Shown here piece by piece: positions 18,128-30,464 of a stretch of 64,000 nt of DNA. The stretch covers positions 303,907 through 367,906 of the forward strand of contig JAWPMV010000004.1 of the NCBI GenBank assembly GCA_033391075.1, read 5' to 3'. Origin of the DNA: Bacteroidia bacterium (lineage in GTDB: Bacteria; Bacteroidota; Bacteroidia; J057). The position numbers and the translations under genes are program-made. The notes under the pieces are model-generated. The model worked only from the letters and a program-made list of their open reading frames with translations. It did no database searches and had not been told where the DNA came from. The number at the start of each line of letters is the position of its first letter. Positions within the stretch are counted from its first letter, which is position 1.

Positions 18128-19417
18128 ATGACTACTACACTAAAAAAGAGCATTCCCCATTTCCGTTGGTGGATAGCCGGATTGCTCGCACTCGCCACCG
18201 CCCTCAACTACCTCGATAGGCAGAGCTTACCAGTTGCAATCTCTGAGATTCAAAAAAGTATTACTATATCGGAAGTAGCATATTCCCGCTTGCAGATGCT
18301 TTTCCTGATTTCCTATTCCCTGATGTACCTGGTAGGAGGAAAACTTATTGATATCATGGGCTCACGCCTGGGCTATCTGGTGATGATTTTGTGGTGGTCT
18401 ATTGCGAATTTTATCCATGGCCTTATGTCCACAGTAATGGGATTGGGCGTCGCGAGGTTTTTACTGGGAATGGGTGAAGGAGGAGGCTTTCCAGCTTCTG
18501 CAAAAGTTGTTTCTGAATGGTTTCCGGCTAAAGAACGATCTCTGGCATTCGGAATTTTCAATACAGGTTCCAGTCTGGGATCCGTGATTGCACCGCCGAT
18601 GATTGCTTTTATCATTCTGGAGCTGGATTGGCGATGGGTATTTTTCCTAACGGGAAGTCTTGGATTCATTTGGGCTTTCTTCTGGTTTAGGATGTACCAA
18701 AAACCGGAGAATAGTACACGGGTTTCTGAGGAAGAAAAAGCTTATATAAAAGCGGGCCAAATTCAAGAAGAAACAGAAGGGCCAAAAGTAAAATGGGTAG
18801 ACCTGTTTAAATTTAAAAAGACCTGGGGATTGGTTCTGGCGAAATTTCTCTCAGATGCTGCCTGGTATTTCTACATTTTTTGGTTGCCCAAATACCTGGC
18901 TGATGCCCGAGGATTGGATATTAAAGAAATCGGGTATTATGCCTGGATTCCTTTCGCCTTTGCTGGAGCAGGAAGTTTCCTTGCGGGTTGGTTGAGCACT
19001 TATTTGATCAAAAAGAATATAAGCCTGGACCGCTCCCGGAAAATATGTCTGGCTATCGCAGCCTGTTTAATGCCTATAGCTTTATTCATCACAGGAGTTC
19101 CCTTAAGTATGGCGATCGTCTTCTTTAGCATGGCGATGTTTGGACACCAGGCATTTTCTACCCTCATGCAAACCCTGACAGCTGATATGTATCCTTCTCA
19201 TTCTGTGGGCTCGATCGCAGGCCTGGTTGGAGCAGCAGGTTCTATGGGGGGAGTAGTCTTTAGTTTCTTTGTAGGGCTTCTGCTTAGCAATTTTGGCTAT
19301 GGGCCAGTGTTTATTATAGCCGGCATCCTGCATCCGATATCTTTCCTTTTGATACTGTTTTTGGTACAAAAAGTGGAGATGATACATATACGTTCTGCAA
19401 AATCAGGATCTGAGTAA
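18128..19417 (+). CDS. MFS permease of the anion:cation symporter type
   Basis: This 429-residue inner-membrane protein has 12 predicted helices. Helix 1 ends in 'NYLDRQSLPVA', and the loop after helix 2 and helix 4 ('GMGEGGGFPASAK', 'EWFPAKERSLAFGIFN') matches the ACS family (hexuronate, galactarate, sugar-acid permeases such as ExuT). It ends a four-gene run with a 41-bp gap to the RpiB-type gene and probably imports that pathway's sugar acid. No regulator is encoded with it. Confidence 0.87.
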   Translation: MTTTLKKSIPHFRWWIAGLLALATALNYLDRQSLPVAISEIQKSITISEVAYSRLQMLFLISYSLMYLVGGKLIDIMGSRLGYLVMILWWSIANFIHGLMSTVMGLGVARFLLGMGEGGGFPASAKVVSEWFPAKERSLAFGIFNTGSSLGSVIAPPMIAFIILELDWRWVFFLTGSLGFIWAFFWFRMYQKPENSTRVSEEEKAYIKAGQIQEETEGPKVKWVDLFKFKKTWGLVLAKFLSDAAWYFYIFWLPKYLADARGLDIKEIGYYAWIPFAFAGAGSFLAGWLSTYLIKKNISLDRSRKICLAIAACLMPIALFITGVPLSMAIVFFSMAMFGHQAFSTLMQTLTADMYPSHSVGSIAGLVGAAGSMGGVVFSFFVGLLLSNFGYGPVFIIAGILHPISFLLILFLVQKVEMIHIRSAKSGSE

Positions 19418-19564
19418 GGGGAATTTATAGACATTAATGTGCGTATTTTTCAACTTTGTGCCTATATTTTCGTAATTATGTCTTTCCCCCCTCAAAGGTA
19501 TATTTTCTAATCGATATCAGATTAACCACAACATAATCGCGTTAAACAACACATCTCACACCCT

Positions 19565-20899
19565 ATGGATACCTTATTTTTAGTGGAAATGGGAATTGTG
19601 GCAGTCATTGTTGTCATTCAATTCTTTGTATTTTTCCGAAACTCAGCAGCTATTAATGGCCTATCCTCTATTTTCCCTAAGGCATCTGCCCTCAAAAGCA
19701 AGAATGTTCCTGTAAGTGAAAGCGGAGAAGATGGTGCACTCATCAGTGGAACCATTGAGCTCGTAGAAGAAAATCCAGGCTTTAGCCAAACCTTCCAAAA
19801 TATCCTTCGAAATACCAATGCCTACCTCACCCGAAATAAGGGAGCGGCAGATTTTGATATGTTAAAGGATATGGCCGAGGATAAATCCTATTCCAAAGAA
19901 GAAGGGATAGAATCAAATGTCGCCCTTCCTTTATATATCGGACTCCTCTGTACCTTTACCGGAGTAATCATCGGTTTGATCAAAATTTCCATTGAAGGGG
20001 TGAGCAATGATGCTATCCAGTCATTTGTAGGAGGTGTTTTGATCGGTATGATCGGTAGTGCCGTAGGATTGGGCTTAACGGTCCTGAGTAATCTTCGCTT
20101 TAAGGAAAGTAAAAATGTAAGGGATGAAAGACTCTATGACTACTTTAGTTTCCTTCGCTCTCAGATTTTACCTACCCTCAAAAAAGATGCAGATCAACCT
20201 ATAGACACCCTAAGAGATAATTTGGCGGCCTTCAATGATGGTTTTGCCCGTTATCAATCTCATATGAATGATTCCTTGACAGAAACCCTGAGGTTATTCA
20301 AGGAACTCAAAGGAGTCTTTGGCCAGATACGGAGCATAGAACAGGGGCTCAATGGCATGGGGAATTTTTTGCAAGTCAATGATTCTCTGATTGACAGACA
20401 AGTCGCTTACATTGATTCCTATTCTAAAAAAGCAGAAGAATTTTCTGAGAAACTCGGAACCCACTTCGGTCAGGTGAACCGCAAAATGGAAACCGTAGTC
20501 GGGGAAAACATTCAGGCCCTGGAAAGAAGTACCCAGGCAGCCTATGTGAAGATGGATCAATATTTGGCTTCTATTGGTAATACGGATAATAAAGCCTTTG
20601 CAGAGGCCTTAAATAAAGACCTCAATAAAATTAGAGGAGATGTTGAATTACTCCAGAACAAAAGCCTGGAAGTAAATACCCGTTTGTTGGAGCATTTGGG
20701 GAAAGAACGCCATTCGGTTATCGAGCTTACAGATAAAATGAATACACTGGATAGTAGACTGAGTTCGGTCGCTACTGCACAAAACAGCAGCTTCATGAAT
20801 TCCGGAGCCTTCCAGTTTTTTGTTTACTCTGGTGTCGCCGCTTTCCTTACTGGCATCGGCTGTGGAGTCATATATCTCATTAATACCTTCGGCGGATGA
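19565..20899 (+). CDS. MotA/TolQ/ExbB-like proton channel subunit (ZorA-like) with membrane-returning coiled-coil tail
   Basis: This 444-residue protein has TM1 at about 5-24, a 90-residue cytoplasmic segment, then the paired channel helices TM2 (119-140, 'LCTFTGVIIGL') and TM3 (155-178, 'GGVLIGMIGSAVGLGLT'). This is the core pattern of MotA/TolQ/ExbB and of ZorA of Zorya defence systems. A long helical region (about 190-405) with heptad character follows, and then, unlike MotA, a fourth hydrophobic helix at about 416-438 near the C-terminus. The downstream gene overlaps by 4 bp (ATGA) and encodes the MotB-like partner. Such pairs form 5:2 rotary channels driven by ion flow. The task of this one is unknown. 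Confidence 0.82.
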   Translation: MDTLFLVEMGIVAVIVVIQFFVFFRNSAAINGLSSIFPKASALKSKNVPVSESGEDGALISGTIELVEENPGFSQTFQNILRNTNAYLTRNKGAADFDMLKDMAEDKSYSKEEGIESNVALPLYIGLLCTFTGVIIGLIKISIEGVSNDAIQSFVGGVLIGMIGSAVGLGLTVLSNLRFKESKNVRDERLYDYFSFLRSQILPTLKKDADQPIDTLRDNLAAFNDGFARYQSHMNDSLTETLRLFKELKGVFGQIRSIEQGLNGMGNFLQVNDSLIDRQVAYIDSYSKKAEEFSEKLGTHFGQVNRKMETVVGENIQALERSTQAAYVKMDQYLASIGNTDNKAFAEALNKDLNKIRGDVELLQNKSLEVNTRLLEHLGKERHSVIELTDKMNTLDSRLSSVATAQNSSFMNSGAFQFFVYSGVAAFLTGIGCGVIYLINTFGG

Positions 20900-21714
20900 G
20901 CAAAAAAGCCAAAAAAGACAGTAGCCGCCTCTTTTGGGTGAGCTATGCAGACTTGATGACGGCCATGTTCATCATCTCGCTTGCCTTGTTCGTTTTGAGT
21001 TACAAACTCTTTCTCGACAGGCAGAACGCCCTGGTAACGACCGAAGAAGAACTTCGGGTCAGGAGCCTGGAACTGGATAAGCAAAGTCTGGCACTGGAAG
21101 AATTGAAACGCCGCCTTAGCGATGAGGAAATGTATGCCAGTACCCTGATTCAGCAACTCAATGATGAGAAAGCCCGCCTCCTGGTTATGGAGATCGAATA
21201 TAAAAAGTTGCAGGAAATCCAGAAGGCCATCGAGCAATTGGATTCTCGCTACTTTGTCTACCAACCAGAATTCAAGCGACACGTTTTACGCTCCCAGGTT
21301 CAGTTTGACAAAGGAAAGTCCGAGATCAAGGGACAATATCGTGAACTTCTCATCGAGGCAGGAAAGGCCCTCAAGGGGCTTGTAGATGGCCTGGAACCTG
21401 ATGACAATATCAAATATCTGCTTGTGATAGAAGGTATGGCTTCCGCGGATAACTATACTCGAAATTATGAGCTGAGTTATGAAAGGGCTTTATCTCTCTA
21501 CAATCTCTGGGACGCAGAAGGTATTTCCTTTGATCGGGATCGCTATGAAGTCATGATCTCTGGTAGTGGAGAGAGTGGCGTTGGAAGGGATATACAGGAT
21601 GAAAGCAAAAACCAGCGTTTCCTGATTCAGATTATCCCGAAAATCGGGGAATTGAAAGCGATCGACTATAGTTCTATAGATTCGACGGCTTCAGATACCC
21701 TCGTTACTCCCTAA
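20896..21714 (+). CDS. MotB/ZorB-like protein with OmpA-like peptidoglycan-binding domain
   Basis: This 272-residue protein has a short basic N-terminus and one TM (about 15-36) carrying the ion-site motif 'WVSYADLMTAMF', in which Asp19 corresponds to the proton-accepting Asp of MotB and ZorB. A coiled-coil linker (about 45-120) and an OmpA-like domain (about 130-250) follow. The latter has 'VQFDKGKSEIK', 'SADNYTRNYELSYERA' (Asp and Arg positions used for diaminopimelate binding) and 'KNQRFLIQI'. The design is a peptidoglycan-anchored stator subunit. It is translationally coupled to the MotA-like gene and followed at once by a strong terminator, so the two form a closed operon. Confidence 0.85.
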   Translation: MSKKAKKDSSRLFWVSYADLMTAMFIISLALFVLSYKLFLDRQNALVTTEEELRVRSLELDKQSLALEELKRRLSDEEMYASTLIQQLNDEKARLLVMEIEYKKLQEIQKAIEQLDSRYFVYQPEFKRHVLRSQVQFDKGKSEIKGQYRELLIEAGKALKGLVDGLEPDDNIKYLLVIEGMASADNYTRNYELSYERALSLYNLWDAEGISFDRDRYEVMISGSGESGVGRDIQDESKNQRFLIQIIPKIGELKAIDYSSIDSTASDTLVTP

Positions 21715-21729
21715 TAGCTTCAGCTAAAG

Positions 21730-21784
21730 ATGCTGGTGTTCTGTTTGAATTCTCTGTACATTTAAACAGAACATCAGCATTTTT
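21730..21784 (+). terminator. Strong rho-independent terminator after the channel operon
   Basis: ATGCTGGTGTTCTGTTT (21730-21746) pairs with AAACAGAACATCAGCAT (21764-21780), a 17-bp stem with one G-U pair, followed by TTTT. It isolates the MotA/B-like pair from the following amidohydrolase gene. Confidence 0.85.
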
Positions 21785-21795
21785 ATGTTTTGCTC

Positions 21796-23559
21796 ATGAA
21801 AGCCTATTACTACTACTTACTCCCTATCCTTTTCTGCTGTATTTCCTGTAGTGGACCCCAAAAGGAAGCGGCTGATCTCATTTTATTTAATGGAGAAATT
21901 TATACGATGGAGGAAGCTCAGCCCTGGGCAACTGCTATTGTAATCAAGGAAAACAAAATCGTTGCAGTTTTGGATAAGGCAGCCGATCCGGCTGCTTATC
22001 AAGGAAAAGAAACCCAGATGATCGACTTGCAGGGGAAATTTGCCTTGCCGGGGTTTATTGATGGACATACCCATTTCAATCGTGCAGGCGAATTGATCAA
22101 TGATGCCAATTTGTTGAAAGTATCGGACGATCCTGGATTGAAAGCAGAAATAGGGCGAGTAGTAAACATCCTTGAGAAAGGGGAATGGATTACCGGTGGC
22201 TTGTGGGGAGCCTATGAGCAATGGGCCGACGCCTCTGCTACAGCATCCGGAGCAAAAAAGCAGGCCTGGAAACCGCATAAAGGAGTAATTGATGAAATCA
22301 GTGCTGAGCATCCGGTATTTATCAATAACTATAATCGTCAATTGTACCTGGCAAATTCAATGGCGCTACAAGCTGCAGGATTGGAGGCGGAAATTCTGGA
22401 AGGGATGGAAACGGATGAAGAAGGCAGAGCAACGGGCTTGGTTTATGCAAATTCACCTGCCTTCAAAAAAATCAAAGAAAGTATCAAAGAGAAATCCAGT
22501 CGTCGATTGCTGGATGAAAATAAAGCCGCATTAAAAGTGCTCAGAGAAAGTGGCATAGTCGAAATTCATGACATCACACGACCGGATCAGACCGAAAGAT
22601 TTCAGGAGCTATATGAAAGCGGAGAATTAACGGCTCGAATCTGGATGCGTCCGGATTTGGCTCGTGCGCAGGAGATGAAAGATGCGGGTATGAGCATGGG
22701 GGTAAATCCTGCTAGCAAAAAGGAAGATACCTATTTAAGATATGGAGCATTTAAAGGTTATATAGATGGTATTATGGGCAATCACGGTGCCCTCTTTTTT
22801 GAGCCCTATGATGACCAGCCGGATAATTACGGACATTACCGCCATCATACCTCCGATGATGAGGATTACGCAACCCCCAATATGGAGAAGATGTACGGCT
22901 ATCTCCTTACTGCTCAGGAAGCGGGTTTTGTCGCCAATGTGCATGCGATTGGGACAAGAGGTGTAAGTCTGATGTTGGATACCTATGAGCGTTTGATGAA
23001 GGATTTGGGGAAAGACCTTTCTGGTTATAGAGTCATACATGCCCAGGTGATCCGCCCGGATGATTTCCCCCGCTTTAAAGAACTCAATGTTATAGCAGAA
23101 ATAAATCCCTATCATCTCTCTGACGATATGCGTTGGATGGAAGAACGGATAGGACATGAAAGGTGCAAAGGGGCCTATGCATTTAAGAGTTTATTGGATA
23201 ATGGGGCAAGTCTCTCTTTTGGCTCGGACTGGCCGGGAACCATGGCTGCCTATTATCATGTGCATCCCAAATATCTCATTCATGCGGCTGTCAATCGAAC
23301 CACTACGAGCGGACAGCCAGAAGGTGGCTGGTTCCCCGAGCAAAAGATCAGTATGGAAGAAGCATTAAAGGCCTATACGATTAATAATGCGAAAGCTGCT
23401 TTCGATGGAGACAGCAGAGGTTCAATAAAGGCAGGCAAACTGGCAGATATTGTGGTTTGCGATAAAAACCTCATGAAGATTGATCCTGCCGAGATTTTAG
23501 ATATGGAGGTAGAGATGACGATAGTGGATGGGAAGATTGTATTTGAAAGAAATCAATAA
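21796..23559 (+). CDS. YtcJ-like amidohydrolase lipoprotein
   Basis: From the ATG at 21796 (preferred over an in-frame TTG six bases earlier) the protein is 587 residues. It starts with a lipoprotein signal peptide (lipobox CISC) and continues with an amidohydrolase-3 fold: '[12 protein letters not shown]' carries the first metal ligands, '[11 protein letters not shown]' and '[12 protein letters not shown]' carry further His ligands, and 'SFGSDWPG' the final Asp. The C-terminal '[13 protein letters not shown]' closes the small beta domain. Relatives hydrolyse formamides, N-substituted amides or carbamates. The position is periplasmic or envelope. The following alpha/beta hydrolase gene starts 4 bp after its stop. 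Confidence 0.88.
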   Translation: MKAYYYYLLPILFCCISCSGPQKEAADLILFNGEIYTMEEAQPWATAIVIKENKIVAVLDKAADPAAYQGKETQMIDLQGKFALPGFIDGHTHFNRAGELINDANLLKVSDDPGLKAEIGRVVNILEKGEWITGGLWGAYEQWADASATASGAKKQAWKPHKGVIDEISAEHPVFINNYNRQLYLANSMALQAAGLEAEILEGMETDEEGRATGLVYANSPAFKKIKESIKEKSSRRLLDENKAALKVLRESGIVEIHDITRPDQTERFQELYESGELTARIWMRPDLARAQEMKDAGMSMGVNPASKKEDTYLRYGAFKGYIDGIMGNHGALFFEPYDDQPDNYGHYRHHTSDDEDYATPNMEKMYGYLLTAQEAGFVANVHAIGTRGVSLMLDTYERLMKDLGKDLSGYRVIHAQVIRPDDFPRFKELNVIAEINPYHLSDDMRWMEERIGHERCKGAYAFKSLLDNGASLSFGSDWPGTMAAYYHVHPKYLIHAAVNRTTTSGQPEGGWFPEQKISMEEALKAYTINNAKAAFDGDSRGSIKAGKLADIVVCDKNLMKIDPAEILDMEVEMTIVDGKIVFERNQ

Positions 23560-23563
23560 AAAG

Positions 23564-24460
23564 ATGAAACATATAGTACTTATAGGGAGCCTGCTAGTAT
23601 TAGGCTTGAATCTACGCGCCCAGGAAGGGGGAGTAATGGAAAAAGTGAGCCACCATTATGCGGATAATGATGGGGTAAAGATTCATTATGTGAGTATGGG
23701 AGAAGGTCCCCTTGCAGTGATGATTCATGGCTTTCCCGACTTTTGGTACAGCTGGCGAAATCAAATGGAAGCCCTGTCCAAAACACATAAGGTGGTAGCT
23801 GTTGATTTGAGAGGCTATAATAAAAGCGATAAGCCCGAAGGAGTGGAAGCCTACAAAATGGTGAATCTCATGAAAGACATTGAGGCGGTAATCAAAGCAG
23901 AAGGCAAGAAGAAAGCCATCATCATAGGACACGATTGGGGGGGAGCTATCTCCTGGTCCTTGGCTATTTATCGTCCGGATTTGGTTGAAAAACTTATCAT
24001 CTGTAACCTCCCCCACCCTAAGGGCATGGCAAACGAATTGGCAAACAATCCTGAACAACAGAAAAACAGCGAATATGCTCGAAAATTTCAGGAGGCAGAT
24101 GCGCATAAAAAATTGACGGCTGAAGGACTGGCAGCTTGGCTAAATGACGAGGAGGCCAAAAAATATTATATCGAAGCTTTTAAGCGCTCCAGTTTCGAAG
24201 GCATGCTCAATTTCTATAAAGCCAATTATCCCAAAGAGCCCTATCAAAGCAATAATGCTCCCATCCCCAAAGTCAAATGTTCGGTCTTGATGATTCATGG
24301 CCTGGATGATTGGGCATTGCTGCCAGGAGGACTAAATAATACCTGGAAATGGTTGGAGAAAGATTTAACCCTGGTTACAGTGCCGGGAGCAGGACATTTT
24401 GTCCAACATGATGCACCGGAAATGGTAAGCCGTACCATGCTTATGTGGTTGAATAGATGA
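23564..24460 (+). CDS. Exported epoxide-hydrolase-like alpha/beta hydrolase
   Basis: From the ATG at 23564 the protein has 298 residues. A signal peptide ends near LRAQ (about 20). The alpha/beta-hydrolase core contains '[11 protein letters not shown]' (oxyanion hole, about 55-65), the nucleophile elbow 'GHDWGG' with Asp124 as nucleophile, a lid with 'FYKANYP', the acid in '[11 protein letters not shown]' and the catalytic His in '[11 protein letters not shown]'. An Asp nucleophile together with HGFP points to epoxide hydrolases or dehalogenases rather than esterases. It is co-transcribed with the amidohydrolase upstream. An upstream start at 23528 lies inside that gene and is rejected. Confidence 0.85.
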   Translation: MKHIVLIGSLLVLGLNLRAQEGGVMEKVSHHYADNDGVKIHYVSMGEGPLAVMIHGFPDFWYSWRNQMEALSKTHKVVAVDLRGYNKSDKPEGVEAYKMVNLMKDIEAVIKAEGKKKAIIIGHDWGGAISWSLAIYRPDLVEKLIICNLPHPKGMANELANNPEQQKNSEYARKFQEADAHKKLTAEGLAAWLNDEEAKKYYIEAFKRSSFEGMLNFYKANYPKEPYQSNNAPIPKVKCSVLMIHGLDDWALLPGGLNNTWKWLEKDLTLVTVPGAGHFVQHDAPEMVSRTMLMWLNR

Positions 24461-24637
24461 TTCTCCAGACGATCTTACACAGGCATTTTGTTTCATAAAG
24501 GGTCAAGCGCTACTTTAAGGCAGATTTTTGCTGCTTTTTCGATGAATGTTATTCAATTCTTACCTATATCAGCAGATTTGTTCTCTCAAAAAGAATTATT
24601 TGCCATATTGAACTTTCATTGCAAACACTAGCAAAAC

Positions 24638-25429
24638 ATGAGTCAAAATCCTACACCTGTAATGGCAAAAGAATCCCAAGCTCCCGTAATGAATAGAGAA
24701 AATCCCGATCCCGGGAAAGGGGTTCGATATTTAGGACTTAAAGATCAGGCTCCGGATTGTGAGATTTTTATTAATCAGCCTATTTATGATCTCAAGGTGC
24801 TTTGCAAAAACAAGAAGGTAGTAGATATCGGTTGTGGATATGGCAGAAATCGAAAAATTGTTGAAGCTGTCGGAGGGGAATGGGTAGGCGTTGAACCTTT
24901 TGAAGGAGGAGCACACACAGTTGTAGCGGATGCCGAAAATTTGCCCTTCGAAGACAATACCTTCGATGTGGCCATTATGGATGCAGTTCTGGAACATATC
25001 CCGGATGTAGGGAAAGCCTATGCTGAGGTTGCAAGGGTGCTAAAACCCGGAGGTCTATTTGTTGGCTATGTCGCATTTATGGAGTGTTTTCATGAAATCT
25101 CCTATTCCCATCTTTCATTCAAGGCCCTGGAACATTATTCCAGCATCAACAATATGAGTCTGGAGAAAGTGGCGGGAGGAAGTCGTTTTGGAATAGATTA
25201 CCACCTCATGGTCCTCTTTTATCCCCTTCCATTTAAATACCTGAGAGGTCTGGTTGCAGCTTCGATCAGAGGGATGTTTAGGTTAAAATCCTGGATCGGA
25301 TATCTCGGGCTTCGGGCTAAAAGACGATTGAATCATGCAGAGGCCCGTGAATTATCTAGCCTGTATTATAAGCTAGAGTGCCTCCGGCAATCAAACGGAT
25401 TTACCTATGTTGTGAGAAAAAATAGCTGA
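24638..25429 (+). CDS. Class I SAM-dependent methyltransferase
   Basis: The 263-residue product has the SAM-binding motif 'VVDIGCGYGRN' (about residues 62-72), 'VADAENLPFEDNTFDVAIMDAVLEH' in two adjacent parts (motifs II-III) and 'VLKPGGLFVGY' (motif IV). It is most like small-molecule (lipid, quinone or sugar) methyltransferases of the Methyltransf_11 group. The C-terminal third has basic, amphipathic stretches that could bind the membrane. It stands alone, 177 bp after the hydrolase gene. The substrate is unknown. Confidence 0.85.
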   Translation: MSQNPTPVMAKESQAPVMNRENPDPGKGVRYLGLKDQAPDCEIFINQPIYDLKVLCKNKKVVDIGCGYGRNRKIVEAVGGEWVGVEPFEGGAHTVVADAENLPFEDNTFDVAIMDAVLEHIPDVGKAYAEVARVLKPGGLFVGYVAFMECFHEISYSHLSFKALEHYSSINNMSLEKVAGGSRFGIDYHLMVLFYPLPFKYLRGLVAASIRGMFRLKSWIGYLGLRAKRRLNHAEARELSSLYYKLECLRQSNGFTYVVRKNS

Positions 25430-25530
25430 TTAGTTCCCACCAAAAAATCCAGTAGAAGTTACATTTTAGTTGGGCATGGATACCAAGTGATGAAAAGATT
25501 GAAATTCTATCATCTTTAAATCACTCATTC

Positions 25531-25998
25531 ATGAACAAACTAACACAAATCTCAATCGCAAGCCTGCTGGGCTTTATGTTGATTCTAGGATTGTCTGGCT
25601 TTAGCCCTGAAGCAAAAGCCCTGGCAACGGTAAAAAAAACGGCTAATGGTTTTAGCTATACCGACATCAACAGATCACTCATTAATAAACAAGTAAAAAC
25701 AGGTCTTAGGGTTGTGGGAATCGATTTCCACAACATCGATGGCAACTTTTATCTTGTTCGTAAGGTAACAGGAAAAGGAAAAAAGGGCACGCTTTACTCT
25801 GAAGTGAAAAGAGTAAAAAACAAGCTCTATCCAATCGTAAAACCCAAACTTTATTTTGCATGCTGGCAAGTCGCAGAATGTCCGTGCGAGCGGCCCTCAC
25901 AGTATGCTTCCTGCAAATGCGGAGGAAGTAGTAGTGATGCCTGCACCAGTGAACTGGGACCCAAATTATGGGAAGCCGAGTACATTTATATTGATTAA
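25531..25998 (+). CDS. Secreted protein with Cys-rich C-terminus, unknown function
   Basis: This 155-residue protein has a signal peptide (hydrophobic 9-28, likely cleaved near AKA). The mature N-terminal half is beta-like and basic. The C-terminal third holds six cysteines in the arrangement 'FACWQVAECPC', 'YASCKCGG' and 'DACTSE', which could form disulphides or a metal site. I recognise no family. A strong terminator follows at 26028, and the convergent GH2 gene lies beyond. Confidence 0.6.
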   Translation: MNKLTQISIASLLGFMLILGLSGFSPEAKALATVKKTANGFSYTDINRSLINKQVKTGLRVVGIDFHNIDGNFYLVRKVTGKGKKGTLYSEVKRVKNKLYPIVKPKLYFACWQVAECPCERPSQYASCKCGGSSSDACTSELGPKLWEAEYIYID

Positions 25999-26027
25999 AA
26001 AATTAATTCTTAATTGAATAAGGTGGG

Positions 26028-26057
26028 CCGGGTGCTGAAGAGTGCCCGGTTTTTTTT
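26028..26057 (+). terminator. Rho-independent terminator
   Basis: CCGGGTGCT (26028-26036) folds onto AGTGCCCGG (26041-26049) with two wobble pairs and a 4-base loop, followed by eight T residues. It ends the Cys-rich protein gene. Confidence 0.85.
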
Positions 26058-26074
26058 ATGCAGTAAAGAGATTT

Positions 26075-29341
<3,267 letters not shown>

Positions 29342-29412
29342 CTAATATCGAAATTATTTAAGGAATAGTGAGGAAAAAAGTACTTATGCGCCAAGTGTCA
29401 TTATTAACGGGT

Positions 29413-30462
29413 TTACCTGAGACTATTGATCCAGTCTTGCATGAGGGCCACTCCTTCCTCATGAATTAGATTGCGACCGATCTCTGGCATGGCTATTCCC
29501 GTCTCTACAGAATTCATCCGATAAACGAGAATAGAGGAATCTGCTTTCCCGGGAGTAATGTTGTACATAAGGTTGCCTGAACCTTGTGCTGCGGAGACCG
29601 GTCCCTTATTGATTCCCAGTCTATGAGCATCTTCTTCTTCGTATTCGAGAAATAAAGCGGTATTGCTGGCAGGACCATGTTGAGAGTGGCAATGTGCGCA
29701 ATTTACATCCAGATAAGCTCTCGCTCTTTCACCTAAAGAATAGTTATCATCTTCCCAGTTTGGGAGTTTAGGTCTATTTTCCAGGCTAAAGGAAGCCGGG
29801 AGCCAGGCCATTTGCTGAAATTTCTGCAATTGATTCATGCTCCCCTCAGAGTAGGCAATCTCTTTGTTGAGATTTCGAAGTTTAGGGCCGATGTACTTTA
29901 CATTACCATTATACTTATGGCAACTTTTACAATCATTGTTGTCGGGAATTACATAGGATACTTTGCGAGCTTGTCCTTTTGTATCGGTCCACGCGATTTC
30001 TTTTTTTGCCCCTAAAATATTTCTGTAGGCTTCCTTTTGTTCAGCGTCCCATTCATAATTGGCCACTTCCCAAAGATCTCCGGTTTTATGCAGCACCCGA
30101 CTTTCAATCAATTGGCGACCCTGAGTTTTATCCTGCTCATCTTTCCAGTAGTAGAAGTTTTTGATAAGGTAGGTGCCTTCCGGATAGATCAATTCTTCTC
30201 CCTGGATCCGAATCTCTTTGCCGGAGGCTACCTTAACAAATCTCTCCTTATGCGCATAATCAGTAAACAATGGGGTATTGAGTTCGTAGGGCAGGACCCC
30301 TTCGGCAGGTTTCAAATCTGCTAATTCCCCTACAAAAAATTTATGCTCAGATAATTTCTCAAAGAAGGGGTTCTGATCTTCCTGAGCAATTTCATGTTTT
30401 CCGCAGCTTATCAAAAGCAGGCAGAATATGTTGCACCAAATAGTTACTGATCTTAATCTCAT
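29413..30462 (-). CDS. Diheme c-type cytochrome lipoprotein (TIGR03806/SO2930 type)
   Basis: The 349-residue protein has a lipobox (LISC, Cys20) and two haem c sites: CKSCH at 178-182 and CAHCH at 255-259. Met325 in 'IAMPEIGR' is a candidate axial ligand. The N-terminal half ('LPYELNTPLFTDYAHKERF', quoted in part LNTPLFTDY) matches the SO2930-type family, known to occur next to a beta-helix protein in many aquatic bacteria. The role of the pair is not established; the cytochrome would transfer electrons at the periplasmic face. Its start lies 3 bp after the stop of the beta-helix gene, so the two are co-expressed. It does not look like a bacterial cytochrome c peroxidase. Confidence 0.87.
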   Translation of the reverse strand: MRLRSVTIWCNIFCLLLISCGKHEIAQEDQNPFFEKLSEHKFFVGELADLKPAEGVLPYELNTPLFTDYAHKERFVKVASGKEIRIQGEELIYPEGTYLIKNFYYWKDEQDKTQGRQLIESRVLHKTGDLWEVANYEWDAEQKEAYRNILGAKKEIAWTDTKGQARKVSYVIPDNNDCKSCHKYNGNVKYIGPKLRNLNKEIAYSEGSMNQLQKFQQMAWLPASFSLENRPKLPNWEDDNYSLGERARAYLDVNCAHCHSQHGPASNTALFLEYEEEDAHRLGINKGPVSAAQGSGNLMYNITPGKADSSILVYRMNSVETGIAMPEIGRNLIHEEGVALMQDWINSLR

Positions 30463-30464
30463 GT

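Noticed and set aside
19565..21714. A full Zorya defence system
   Set aside because: Only the ZorA/ZorB-like channel pair is present; no ZorC, ZorD or ZorE type gene flanks it, and the tail of the channel protein ends in a membrane helix not expected of ZorA.
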